Source: Termitomyces sp. T153 | Lineage: Eukaryota > Basidiomycota > Agaricomycetes > Agaricales > Lyophyllaceae | Assembly (NCBI GenBank): GCA_018296165.2 | Contig: JACKQL020000082.1 | Coordinates: forward strand, 1-64,000 | Length of the DNA stretch: 64,000 bases | Direction of reading: 5' to 3' | Shown here: positions 22,160 through 33,950 of the stretch, piece by piece | How positions within the stretch are numbered: the stretch's first letter is position 1 | How the letters are laid out: the number at the start of each line of letters is the position of its first letter | Position numbers and translations under genes: made by a program | The notes under the pieces: model-generated | Database searches by the model: none | What the model was told of the DNA's origin: nothing | Seen by the model: only the letters and a program-made list of their open reading frames with translations

Positions 22160-23422
22160 CGTTGTGGCCAGTGTTTCCGCCACGTTGCTGGCCTTATTGT
22201 ATCCTTGTTAGCTTGATCAATTTCCTTAGTCCGAGTCTACATATGTCAGTTAAGAAAGAAAGACAATGGGGACATGTACAATAGAAAACATGTCAATGAA
22301 CAATGAATATTTTTGAAAAGTACTATAAACAGAGATGGCCCCCGAAGCTCAATATGCTATTAGTCTAATTGATAGTATGTACCTATGCAACTTGATAATT
22401 TCATTTTAACAAGGGATTGCACATTGAGTATAATTCTGGGATTACTACGGAGTGAACCTATAATAAGATTTACATTTTAGTCAGCATTTGCACCACTGGT
22501 ACTAGCAAATCAATGTTATGGAAAATGACGTTATGACAGTGAGAAGTGAGCCAAGCCGATCTAGGAGAGTTGTCGTGCTGATGCGAGAGGACTCCGAAGT
22601 CAGCGGTACAGTCATAATTATCATTATTGCTGACGCTGCCACTGCGAAGAGCCCGACAAAGGCTACGAATAATATCATTTGTGAGGGAAAAGACGGTCCT
22701 CGAAGTCTGACTCAGTGCTTGAGCAACTGGTATATGAATGACTGTCTAAGAAGGCACCTGATGTAAGAGTTCATAAAAATAATGAAGATTGGCACAAAGA
22801 TTCCTGTTAGAGAAATAAAGGATGAGGCACGGTCCTCATCGGGTTTGAAGGGCAGAAGACAAGAAACTGTTGTTCTGAGATAATGTACATGCGCCCAAAT
22901 TAGGACTCACTACCCGCCAAGAGCAAGCCAGCTGTAATGTCTGGTATCATTCTTTGCGACCTCTCTGAATGGCATGACGGTCATCAGATAACATAATCAG
23001 TGGACAGTCTCTACGAGATAATTCTGTATACAAGGTTTGTGAGAGGAGGGATGACGTTTTACAAACGTTCGCTCTTATAAAGCTTCACGAGATACTTATA
23101 TGGCGCTCTGATAATCAGCTGTTTCAGGCTAAACTCAGCTGCATGAGATGAGCGTAGCATTTCGATATCCGATTACAGGACTGAACACCTATTTTGACCC
23201 TCGTATCTTGAGATGGTGAAGTAAGCTAAAGGAAAAGTTCTTGCCAACCAGACAGAAGACAGCACAGAGAATTGACTTCGCATAGACGCAGGAGCCCAAC
23301 ACATACATGGGGGTACTGATGAATGCTATCATAACCAGAAACTAAAATCAAAAAGCGGACTCGACGAAGCATGTAAGTCACTCCACAATACCATCAAGCT
23401 CGTGGGGAGTAGCTTGAGACAA
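22160..23422. other. Intergenic, no supported gene
   Basis: Upstream flank of paralog B, then unremarkable AT-rich sequence. An 82-codon plus-strand frame at 22,518-22,766 shows nothing recognisable. No gene called. Confidence 0.5.
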
Positions 23423-24337
23423 TTATCCAGCGTCCAGTAAAAGAAAAATAAGAAGGTTCAGCGAGGGAGGGGGCGAAGAGTCAATATGGTCAATGGGTAC
23501 CTGCGCCTCTAACCGCAGGCTATCTATTTCCAAGCAGAATCCAATTTCGTTGTCCACCTCAGCCTGATCCTTCGGCTTTCGAACTTGATCACGACATCGG
23601 GTACCAACCCTGTACCGTGAAGAACGGTCCGTTAACGTTATGTGGTAGGATTTTCCAGGGAAATTATCGTCAAAGGAATTGCCGAAGATCATGGATGAAA
23701 TGTACCTATCGCGGTTTGTCATTCGTCGGATATTTTGTTCAATTATTCTTGATCAAATATCCTTGCCTAGCAACACAACTACGCGTACACGATATGATCC
23801 ATTCACCAACCCTGACAGGTTCGTTGAACGAGTCCAAGTGTTAATCTAGAACCTGCCTGGTGCAACAACATTCACCAGTGCTTTTGCCGATCCCGTACGT
23901 TTACGATGGAGGTGGAGTACGAAAACCTGCAAACCCGTAGAGTTAGTCATATCGCTGCTAGAGCATTCGAAGAGTCTAACCAAACAGGCTGCTAGCCGAT
24001 TGCGGCGAACGCGGAAACATTGGGGATCCACTGACGGGTGTTGGAGCAGGGATTTGCTAGTAGGATGTAGGATATAGTCTATGAACTTCGAAGCAGTCAA
24101 TGGTGGATAAGCATACGTCTCCAATGAGCCCAAGCCGGAATTGGTGGTCTTGGGATAGGGGGAACAATAGGAAAACGCAGTTGGAGCGGCAGGAACCTGA
24201 GCAATATACTTGGGGACAGTGCGAGCAGTTCGTTGTCTACGATCTGGAGGAGGATGAACGGTACACCAGCCTGGACGAGGTCGGACGGGAGTAGTCGACT
24301 CCTGGAGCGCAGGCAGCTGTTCTCCGCCTTCTAGCAT
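23423..24337 (-). CDS. Possible spliced gene, unrecognised
   Basis: Two minus-strand frames could be exons: 24,337-23,846 (163 codons, starting MLEGGEQLPALQ, Pro/Thr-rich then helical with FIDYILHPTSKSLLQHPSVD) and 23,722-23,423 (99 codons). I could not place a convincing intron between them, and neither shows a known motif. Codon-like composition in the first frame is the only support. It may equally be two chance frames. Confidence 0.25.
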
Positions 24338-26228
24338 TGGTGGCTGCGAATTGAAATATCTATCCTTTTAGGCAACGAAAAGCACGACAAAGGGTATCAA
24401 GACGTACTGGGTGCTTCCAATTAGATGCAAACTCTCCACTCGCACCGTGCTTTGATTTCATCTGCATCAATTGGGCAATCTCACTGCGTTATTGATTATC
24501 AGCCGGGGAGAAACCGAATCATGCCTGTGAAGCCACATACTACTGCAGGCTCTACGTTCGTCTCGTAGCTTCCCGACTTCCTCTAGTAGGATTCGAACTT
24601 CGTTTGCCAGGGCTTTGCTGAAATCATTCAAGTATCTGAAAGGTCAGCTAATAGGCGCTGGGAATCAGATGTGGACGTGCTTCGAGGATTGTAGTGGGCC
24701 TGTTCCATTCTTATTCATTCGTGACTGAGAATATATAGACGAAGATAATGAGCAAGGGCGGTGAAAATGATGATGACAAATACAATGGCAAGAATTGGCG
24801 TCCTTCAGAAGGAGGGACGGGTGAAGGAAGGACGCATCTTGATGCGTGACGCGGCGTGACGATTGACGGTTGATTTGAACCGTCATTTCCACTAGACCGC
24901 GTACCACCTAGCCTGCACAAATGACTCCCGCAGTTTCCCCTTTTGTTAACTTCGGACTTCGGATGTCAATTTGCCTACTGAACTTGTTTGCGATGAGAAT
25001 AAGTAGGCTTCTCCAATGTTTGTCTGTTCTGAATTGAGTACAGAAGCACTCTAGAAACTTGTACTCCTCATGCTTGATCTTCAACCACGCCCAACCGAGA
25101 TTTATCTGTGTCTGATGGTTTCTTGCGACACTTTGAATAAATGGAGATTATCTCACCTATCTGACAATATCGCAGATCTGCCCGCCATTGATTGTTGTTC
25201 AGTCTACGAGGTGATTTCAGTGTCCTGGCCCTCAACGTATTATCCTCCGCATGTCAAGGCCCACCGTAATTCTCCTTGGAGATGAAATATATTCATCTAC
25301 GGTAAATTCGTTCTATAGAAAGTTGATTTCTCCGACTTGTGCGGTAGCCCGCGCTTCCAGAACTTTGTTATGATGGTGATGTCACTAAATGTGATTGGTA
25401 TCTTTGCTCAAACAAAAGCAAAGAAACGCCTCTGCGAATGTATGCGGTGCACACTCCCAGACAGTGAAAAAGGACCCACACGAGGATTCGTTCAATTCGG
25501 ATACAGGATATACTATAACCATTGATACTTGCTTCTAGGGAATTGAATTCGTCATAGTGAACATAAACCTCGAGAGTATGTGCATTATATTTCGGGATTA
25601 CAAGGAAGACAGGTCCGGTGGTGTCACGCACATACTTAGAGATGATCATGGACTATAACATGTACTTCATGCGAGAGGCTCGTTTGACCTCGAGTGCGGG
25701 GCATATCAGAACCAGCTTCATCTAAATACCATCGATATCTTCATCCTGAAAAGCACAGACACGCCTCATGACCAGTAGTGCAGGCGCCCCTTATGCCCAT
25801 GACCGGCCCGATCAGGGTCTACACCGGCGGCTCAAACTCAGGTTTCCTAGTACACCACTGTATAAATGATGCAAGTGCTATCTACTCGGTTTACATTACC
25901 TTATTAGTTCCCTTGGAGTTCTCCTCAACAACACTGTAGTATGCGGTCTCTCGTAAAGATGAACTGGATTAGTGATCAAGATGTCGATCATCTGGCAAGG
26001 GTCAATCCCAGTGAATTAAAAGGAACACGTTGAGGCCGAAGGTCATCTCTGTTTATACTACTTTTGGAAAATATCGATGGTTCATGCAACGTCATAATGT
26101 TCCACGTGTTTTTAATTGTGATTCGTATTGTCTTGCTTGCATAACTGACATAGACAAAAGGAAATCACTCAACCTAAGAAGGAAAAAATGAGGCCAGCAA
26201 CGTGGTGAAGATAAAGACACTGGCCACC
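24338..26228. other. Intergenic with scattered tRNA-like fragments
   Basis: No gene is supported. A decayed tRNA-like piece lies near 25,445-25,510 (CGTTCAATTCGG) and a clear 3' half at 25,665-25,703. The remainder is AT-rich spacer leading into the promoter of paralog C. Confidence 0.5.
25665..25703 (+). repeat. tRNA-like repeat, 3' half
   Basis: Plus-strand remnant reading CTTCATGCGAGAGGCTCGTT, TGACCTCGAG and TGCGGGGCA, that is the anticodon-arm 3' strand, T-arm and acceptor of the repeat. It lies about 640 bp upstream of paralog C and in the same orientation as that gene. Confidence 0.65.
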
Positions 26229-26270
26229 GCTGTAAAGCCATACAGCTCGGTGGCTCCAAGCTATAAAAAT
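26229..26270 (+). promoter_or_regulatory. Core promoter of paralog C: decayed palindrome plus TATA box
   Basis: TGTAAAGCCATACAGCTCGG (26,231-26,250) aligns with the palindromes of A and B but no longer pairs well. It is followed by GGTGGCTCCAAGCTATAAAA, with the TATA box at about 26,261-26,268, about 80 bp before the ATG. Confidence 0.6.
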
Positions 26271-26347
26271 GCCCATTCAATTTGTTATAAATCACCTTCT
26301 GTCCCAAGTAGCCTCTCAATACGCAACTTACGCTTCCGCGCCGCGCC

Positions 26348-27184
26348 ATGCAATCCCCTTGCTCTTTATCCTATCTCGTCGATCTGACCGACGTCGTCGC
26401 TTTCTCAGCCAAATGGCTGATTGAATCAGTCTACGAAGAGTCGAAGATACTAACGGCTCCAAACGGCATAGCTCGGGGTCTGGAAACTATGAACATGACA
26501 TTAGAGGACGCCTCTCGGGTACAGGACGAGATAAGGCGCAAGATGTTTCGAGATAATCAATATGATAGTTCAGAACCTTGCGTACGTCTTCGTCAAGAAC
26601 TTGTAAACGAAAGGTCAGAATATAGCCACCACCCTTGGCAGAAGTGAGTCATGAATCATCATATATATCTGATTTCCCTTCAATTGATGTGTCACTAGAC
26701 GTTTCGAAAAGATCTGCCTTGCATTGATTGGTTTGGAATATTTTCTGGATAACTGGCGGATTCATTGGGGCTCTCTTGCACAAAACGATCGTGCATGGAT
26801 TCACAAGTATCTCAATCAGAACTTGTAAGTGATTCTTTGTGTCAGATTGTCAACGTTTGATGACTTTTTATCAATAGCATTGATTCATTCACGAAATTTC
26901 TTGTCCAATGGGATTCGAGCGACATCCATGATTTGAACCAGAAGTCTCGCACTCAAGTACTCCCTTGGCTAATTTTAACCAAGTTGCCAAATGGATTAGA
27001 GTTGATGCTTACTATACCAAAAAACCGTCAACTTTTTGTGCACTTCATAACCGCTGACGGTACTCCGTACAGAACTAGGTTGGAGTTGCAGTATCTTTCC
27101 TCGACGGGTTGGAAGAGAGTCCTGAATTGGCAACTAGGGACACTCGAGATTTTTGACTTGTCACAATCAAATCAGTACAATTAG
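26348..27184 (+). CDS. Paralog C of the unrecognised gene family
   Basis: Three exons: 26348-26643 (296 nt), 26699-26824 (126 nt), 26878-27184 (307 nt); 242 aa. Relative to A and B exon 1 is 57 nt shorter, an in-frame loss in its middle part, while exon 2 is the same length and both introns are phase 2 at the same sites. Shared blocks: MQSPCS, VVAFSAKWLIESVYEESK, VNERSEYSHHPW, the exon 2 block, FLVQWDSSD, TADGTP and WQLGTLEI. It is the only copy on the plus strand, about 4 kb from B, so A/B and C are in inverted arrangement. No recognised domain or targeting signal; function unknown. Confidence 0.75.
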
Positions 27185-27896
27185 CCACAACAACTTTCGA
27201 GTTCTATGCTGTTATATCACTGTTGATTGTGTATACATTCTTGAATTCCTTCAAAGTTTCACCATTTGTTCAATTTGAGCGTGACGATATCATGGAAATG
27301 GCATTGAAACCTCTATCGATGTCAGCTGGACTTGTATGAGAGCTGAACACGACAACAGCTGACCCTGACATTGTAATGCATCATACAGTGCTCAGCGCTC
27401 GGCACGTCCCATTGTTATTTTTGTTATGCATTGTTGACCTGTGGACACATTCCAAGTCCTGATTGTGTGGGTTCAAGGCCTCCAGAGTCCCAAAGTCAAT
27501 CTTAATTTGTGATATTGCAGATTTAAGGCATCTCGTGGCGGATCAAAATCTGGCAAAATTTTAGAAAATCTTGCAATAAGATTTCTGAGTTGTTCAAGGC
27601 AGTCTGATTCCCTATCATATTGAGATGTAGAACAGGTTTTGACATAAATTTACATATCAACTTGCTTCACAGATGATATCCTGAGAATTTGTCATGTTGC
27701 CTTTACTATGTATTCTGCACCTCAATACCTCCAATACTTTGGTATGGTACTATGACTGGCAATGGATGCCAGTCCCTGTTTAGAAGCCTGAGGACTGCAT
27801 CTATTTGGATAGATCAGACATATGAATAACAAGAGCATCCCGGAAACTGTTGCACTAGCACCTGGGCCCCTTCATGATGGAAAGGCAGCTAGTGAC
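27185..27896. other. Intergenic, 3' flank of paralog C
   Basis: The first ~60 bp resemble (inverted) the 3' flanks of A and B. The rest holds no gene; from about 27,550 CpG almost disappears, marking entry into the transposon-rich block. Confidence 0.5.
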
Positions 27897-28949
27897 TGTC
27901 ATGACCCACTCCCTGGACCCCTGACATTGTTCCCAGCTGGCTCGCTTCCCCAGAGTCCCTCCCCCAATGCCTCATCAAAACCCCCAACCATTGAACACCC
28001 ACCGCAGCCACCCCGGGTAACTCTGATGCTTCCCTGGCAAACCCTGACAGCCCCCTGGCTAACTCCAATGACCTTCTCTGCAGCCATCAATGCTTCCCTT
28101 GACTCCTCTGGAACCCTCCCCCACTGTTCCTGACCCTGTTGTGCATCTCCAGCTCACCACCCTGACTCACCTGACCTCCTCCGGAGCATCATGACAACCC
28201 CAGAGTGACCCGCATCCCCAACTGATCCCATCAGAATATCACTGCAGCCCACCCCTCGATCACAACTGACACCTGCTGACTCTGCACAGCTCTGTTGAGC
28301 CCTGCCACCACACCCACTGCCCCCTGGAGCTCTCCAGTAGTCAGTATATAATCCATAGAGTAGCATCCCATACTCTAGTTGTGATATTACATCAACTGGT
28401 TACTTGTGTCTTGTGTCTCCTTCTGTCTCTATTTCTATTTTTAGTCTTGAATTTATCTTGTTTCTCAGTCTCATCTTGCCTCACCTCCATCTTGTCTCGA
28501 TTGTCTCTATTTCTTTTGTTTCTCTAGGTTCTTTTCACCTCTGATGTCAGTACAAACCCCACGCATGCACTACAATTCCTGAATATTCTTATGACCACTC
28601 CGGACCTCATCCATTGCTTGGCCCTGGAACCCATCAGGTCTTGATTGATCCCCTGTCAAACTCTGGCTCTGCTCCTATCATCTACAAAGCCCCCGCTTGC
28701 CCTGCAATCTATTTGCATGCCTACAGACTTGTTCCTGATGCCTGCCCAAGCTTAATGTTTAACATACTTGGTCTTAGACTTCTCTGGATCACTCTGGACT
28801 TACTTGGACCACTTCCCTTGATTTCCCTTCACAAGTCCCTCTGGTCCATGCCAACCCTGGAGCACTAGGTTATAAGCACAGAACATCACATCCACCTAGT
28901 AAGGACTTGCCCAGTGTAGCTGAGTCCCCATAGTCAGCAGAACCTGACA
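27897..28949 (+). mobile_element. Solo LTR of a Ty3/gypsy chromovirus, TSD GTGAC
   Basis: A 1,053 bp LTR runs TGTCATGACCC ... AACCTGACA with terminal TGTCA/TGACA. Flanking 5 bp duplications GTGAC at 27,892-27,896 and 28,950-28,954 are exact, so this is one complete insertion reduced to a single LTR. It is the same family as 48,617-49,750 and 57,926-58,984. It is strongly CpG-depleted. Confidence 0.85.
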
Positions 28950-28984
28950 GTGACATTAGCTTACTAGCTAAAACTTCCAGTTGG

Positions 28985-29210
28985 CCTGTACCAGCTATAC
29001 CCTGTTTCCAACATTGTCCAGCTGCTTCCAGCTCCAGAAGATCCAATCACAGGATATTGACCTAAACTACCACCATCAACAATCCTGGTTAATGACAAGG
29101 AGGAGAATGAGGTGGAGGATTTTTTGACAGCAGGATGTTGTAGGGGAGGTGCAGTTCAAAGTGAAGTGGAAGGGGTATGGCATCAAGGACATCTCTTGTG
29201 AATTGCAGGG
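28985..29210 (+). pseudogene. Relic of chromovirus integrase C-terminus with chromodomain
   Basis: Plus-strand translation in more than one frame recovers PAPEDPITGY, then VNDKEENEVEDFL, then after a frameshift KVKWKGYGIKDIS, the linker and chromodomain signature at the integrase end of chromoviruses. Stops and a frameshift interrupt it. It lies downstream of the solo LTR, in the same direction, the wrong order for one element, so it belongs to an older insertion that received the LTR. Confidence 0.6.
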
Positions 29211-29214
29211 AATC

Positions 29215-32200
29215 TACATGCACCAGTGCTCCAAGATTCTCTAGAATAAGCCACATCAGTGGAGACAAATAGTGGGTTGTCTCTTGCCACAATCATAGGT
29301 TTTTCAGTGGCTAGATTTTCTGGGCCAGCCTTGACTACAGCTGGCATTGAAGGTCCAGCACTAAGAGGGTGCATGTCCATAGCCTGACCACTGCCAACTG
29401 GAACTCTATTATTGTGCTCTGTCCACACCTTCTTTGCCTTGAGAAGTTAGGACACACTACATGTTTCCCTTTCTTCAATGCTAAATGGAAGAGGATAAAT
29501 GGGCCTTGTCCCTTTGAGAACTTACAGTGTCAAATTGATTTATGATTGTGATGGTGTGAGTTGCACTACTGGATTCTCAAAGACATTGGCTATAATGTCC
29601 TCTGGCACTCCAGCATCATGCAATTTCTGGAGCAGCTGACCAAGCTGCTCATTTTCTGATAAGAAGGGCTCAGGCTCTCATGCTTTGCTCTTGCCCTTCT
29701 CCTAGGCAAAGGAAGCATTGCTCAACCATCTTTCACTCAGTCAATGATAAAGAGATTTCACCCCCCTTAACTGCCTTTAGAAGGCAACTCAGTTGCCCTC
29801 CCTTTCCCTTTTCCTAACAAAGGGGTGTTATTAGAAAACACTAAGTAGACAAGGACTATGGTGCATTCATTGAATGCACCACTGCTGGCACTGGCAGGTT
29901 CAACCAATTTGGAAGGTGGAATCTCCTTTGCATACTTATCACAGAAGGCCATCAGACAGATTTATAATTTGTATGGGATTTTCAACTGTGTAGGTCAAGA
30001 CATTTTTCTACTAAATTGTTTCCCCAGCAAATAATCAAATTTGTTTGGTTTGGAGATCTTGTCCTCTATAGCCAACCAGTATACCATGGCTGCAAAGGTA
30101 GATCATCTCACTCCTTCCTGCCTAGTCAAGTCAGCAATGACTTGGTTCCATTCTAGTAGCATATGAGGATAATATGCCCACTCAAGTGTTGGCTTTGGAA
30201 TTGGCCTATTCCAATTTCTCCACTTATCAAAGTTAGAGGAATGATTTTTTTCCCTTGCTCCTGACTGTTATGCTACCTTCACTATCAAAGGTACCTGTTC
30301 AGCTGGTTTAGACATTGTTAATAGAATTTTTCAAGGTCTTGATACTCTTTTTCCAACAATAACAAGGATGGATGGTTCTTGTGCAGACTCTTAGTTGTTT
30401 GAATGTCCTCCTCATTGTCCACATGACAGTAGTGCATTAAGTGCTACTGAAAAGTCCAAGCCACTCAATTTAATGCTTTTCCACCATACAAAAACATCAT
30501 AAGCATCCATCCATATCCTCAAGTTCCATTTGCTGAGCTGGAGTAGCTACTGCATTAATGACCACTCAGTCATTCTGGAAGTCTAAGAGGACATTATTTG
30601 TGCTTATGAACAGAGTGACTATGATCATATTGTAGCACTCATTGGCAATGTCTACATAAACATTGCAATATTTTCCAGAGACATTATGGGTCACCCTGGC
30701 TCCATAGTTGACTATGAAATAAATACCAATTGTTCACAGCTATGTAATTGGAGTGGCTAATAGAGCCACATGAATCTTTGCCACATATACAAAAGATGGT
30801 CCCCAAGTCCCACAACATCCATGCCTTGTGGCCATTCACCTCTACTCACATAATGAGACATTTCCTGTCTTATGCAAGCCATACTGGTTGATCCATAGCT
30901 TATTTCCAATCCAGATTTGCACCCTGCACATCCAAATCTTGTTGCTTGGTTTCTGTATTCTCTCTTCAGGAGCAGGCATCTCAGTGATGGCAAACAACCC
31001 CTTACTATCACTGTTTTAAGTATAGTATTGTTCTTGTATGTCTCAAACTTGACATACTCCTCCTCAGCCTGGGCTGCATTGGATCTCTCTACACAACTTC
31101 AAACCTCCTGTTTATTGTTGGCATCACCTAGGTCCAAGGGAGCAGTGGTGTGTGCCATTCTAACAAATACATAAAGAGCCAGTTTCACTAGCTCCTTGCA
31201 ATCCCAGGAAAAGTGCTCCACTTTTCCACATTTGGAATAAGTGATGGTCTTGCTAGCATCTTTGCCTGCTTGGCCTGAAGCAAGGGCAAGACTTTATGGC
31301 CTACAGCAAAGTGGTCCTTTGCTGCTTCAATAGCCTTGCTGGGTCAAGAAGGCAATTGGCTTCTACCAGCCTATGTAACAAGTAGTCTCAAGGCCAATTG
31401 CACTGCTGGCCTTCTCACTATTCTGAGTGGTTGTGACTGAGCACTCCTAAAGGGATTCCTTTTAAAAATTACTCATGAATTGTAAATTTGTCAGAAAAAT
31501 AGTTATGTTCTGAGCATGGTTGAGAAAGGCATTATAGAAGCCTTGCACTCTCTCCACAATTGCATATGAGAATTGCATACACAGCATTGTGTAGTGCATT
31601 GCAAATGTCTTGCATTCTTGTGGGCCATATAAATTGGTCATACAATTTGAGGATGTCCTTGAACATCTGATGAGACTGAGTCCTGTTGACATGAATAACA
31701 TGTTCCAGGTGCTACTTTAGCACACTTATAGTGAGAAAGTCCACAAGAATTGGAACTTTCTTGTGGTTGTGTCCTTTTCCACCATACTGAGCTATACATA
31801 GAATACACAAATGCTCATTAGTCAATCCTCAGGTTTACTGAAATTGACTGATCCAGTATAAGAATTGATCATCCTCACTGGATCACTCCTCCCAGGCTTG
31901 AGTTCATCTGGTATTTCTAGTTGGACTGAGAACAACTGCTTTATCACCAATTTCAAGCAATTGTGCATTGTCTGGCAGTGGTATTCATAGGCTTCCTCCA
32001 CTCCCAGAATGGCAAATCATCCATAATGTTGCAGAGGCATAGAAAGCCTCTGCAGCTGTCTCTCAGGGAGTGCTATAGTCATCCTCCATTCTTGACAGCT
32101 TCTCCTTCATGTAGTCTGTGTTACTGTCCCCATCATCATAGGGAGGACTGCCTGGTTTTCTGGGAGGGTGGTAGTGGCCTTTGATAGAATGGTCTCTGCC

Positions 32201-33950
32201 AAGGTCTTCCACCTCTTCTACTAGGCAATGGTGGTCCACAATGTGTCATAGGAGGAGATCTGGATAGAGGATCACAATCTTCCACCTCTTCCAGGCTGGT
32301 CCTGCTGTGAGGGAGGTTGACTCCCTTCTTGACCTGACCATCCAAATTGTACAGCTGGGCTATGTACACTCCCAGCATGAACATCTTCTATTAGGGAGCA
32401 ATCATCACACTCCTCAGTCTTCACTGACATTATATGCAGTGTCCTCTTGAAACACTACACCTTGGTTATCAACAAATGTAGACCTGGTCAGTCTACACTG
32501 TACTTGGCTGCTCCACTGTGATGACAGATATAACATCAGTAAATGCTAGGTCAGACACTGCTAGTGTTCCCAGCATAGCCCATCTTTGATGGTTTACTGC
32601 AGCATGTTATGCTGCATCATTATGCAGTATCTCTCCAGGTTGTTGAGGTGCTGCAGTATTGCCAATGCTTCATTGACTGGAGACAGTGGAAGTGGCAGTG
32701 CAACCTCCACAAATGATGATGGTAGTGCCAAGGATGCTTTAGATCCTGGCTGCTTCTTTCTCTGAAGGTAAGACAAGAATGCTATGTAAAGTTCCATGAA
32801 GTTTACAAGGTTGGTTGGAATAATTCCTTTCAAAAGCAACTGCTGAATCACAATGTGTTTAGGTACTCTAGCACCTAAACAATGTGGAGTAGAGGCCTTA
32901 GGGACCTCAGTTTGACCTTGCTAAAACACAATGATCCTCTGTTAGTGGATGGCATCTGAGTTAACATTAGCATCTATATCCAAGGCATCAACCAAATCCT
33001 TTGGAATTGTTTCAATAAGCACAGATAGTTGAGCTCTCTGTGTACTCAGTGCAGGCTCAAATGGCACTTGTACAGTGGTTCTTGACTTGCACATCTTTTC
33101 CCACACCTTGCATTGGAGTATTTGCAGTGGGAGGTCTATCAGGCTCTCCTATAGTCATTGAAAAGAACCTCAGTCCTTCCATTTGTACTGGCACAGGTGC
33201 ATACAAGGGTTTTTTCCCTTTGTCTGCAAGCACAGGCTGCTCTTTGAGATCTACTTTGAGGTTAAGCCTGGCAGAGGGCACCCTTGTGCCTTCAGTGGCA
33301 ATGCCTCTTCAATCAGCTACAGTTGGTCTGATAGGAGTAGCTGCTAGCAGCCTCCACAACAAATGTTGTTGAAAACTGGATACAATGTTCCAGAAAATGA
33401 AGTTGGAAGCTGGCTCTTGAATTGCCTGCCTGTAAGGCCCCAAGGCAATGTGGATTGTCAGAGATGATGACAATGTAGCAATTGCAACACTTGTGGTGTA
33501 GTAACTGGAAAGTATTTGCTGAGTAGCCCAGTTCTGAGCAAAGTATTGTCCTCCAGTACACATAGAACAGGCATGCCAAAGATTATACAATGAGTGGACC
33601 TGCTACTACTGTGACTATTAGAGTTGTAGGGGCAGCACCTCAGCCTGCATTGTGGAGCCAAACCTTGTTATAATGTTTCAAAGTCACAAAAAGACTAGCT
33701 AAGATATGTAGTGAGCCAGGCTGAGGGAGAGGCAGGAAGAGGGAGCAGCATCACTCAAGAGGAGGTTGGTTAGAAGGCCTATAGAGCAATAAAAGCAATT
33801 CTGTATATAATCTTTGAAGTTCTTCTCACAGGTTTCCTTGCACTTGAAGATATGCATGATGCAGAAAGATATCATATGTGAGATAAACCTGAAAGCTTTC
33901 CCCTGAAATCCTGACAATATTGTATATGCTCATAGTGAGCTTAGAAACTG
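29215..33950 (-). pseudogene. Decayed retroelement-type reading frames, minus strand
   Basis: CpG-free sequence in which minus-strand translation repeatedly gives protein-like stretches cut by stops: a damaged zinc knuckle near 31,210-31,260 (Y-SKCGKVEHFSWDC, first Cys read as Tyr by TGT to TAT), acidic helical text near 29,570-29,650 (NEQLGQLLQKLHDAGVPED) and a segment near 29,250-29,430. A gag-like origin is inferred from the CCHC remnant. No RT or integrase motif was found. Individual ORFs of 60-110 codons are fragments. Confidence 0.4.

Noticed and set aside
27822..28133. Pro/Ser-rich 103-codon gene
   Set aside because: It lies across the start of a solo LTR, and related frames occur in the other LTR copies; it is LTR sequence.
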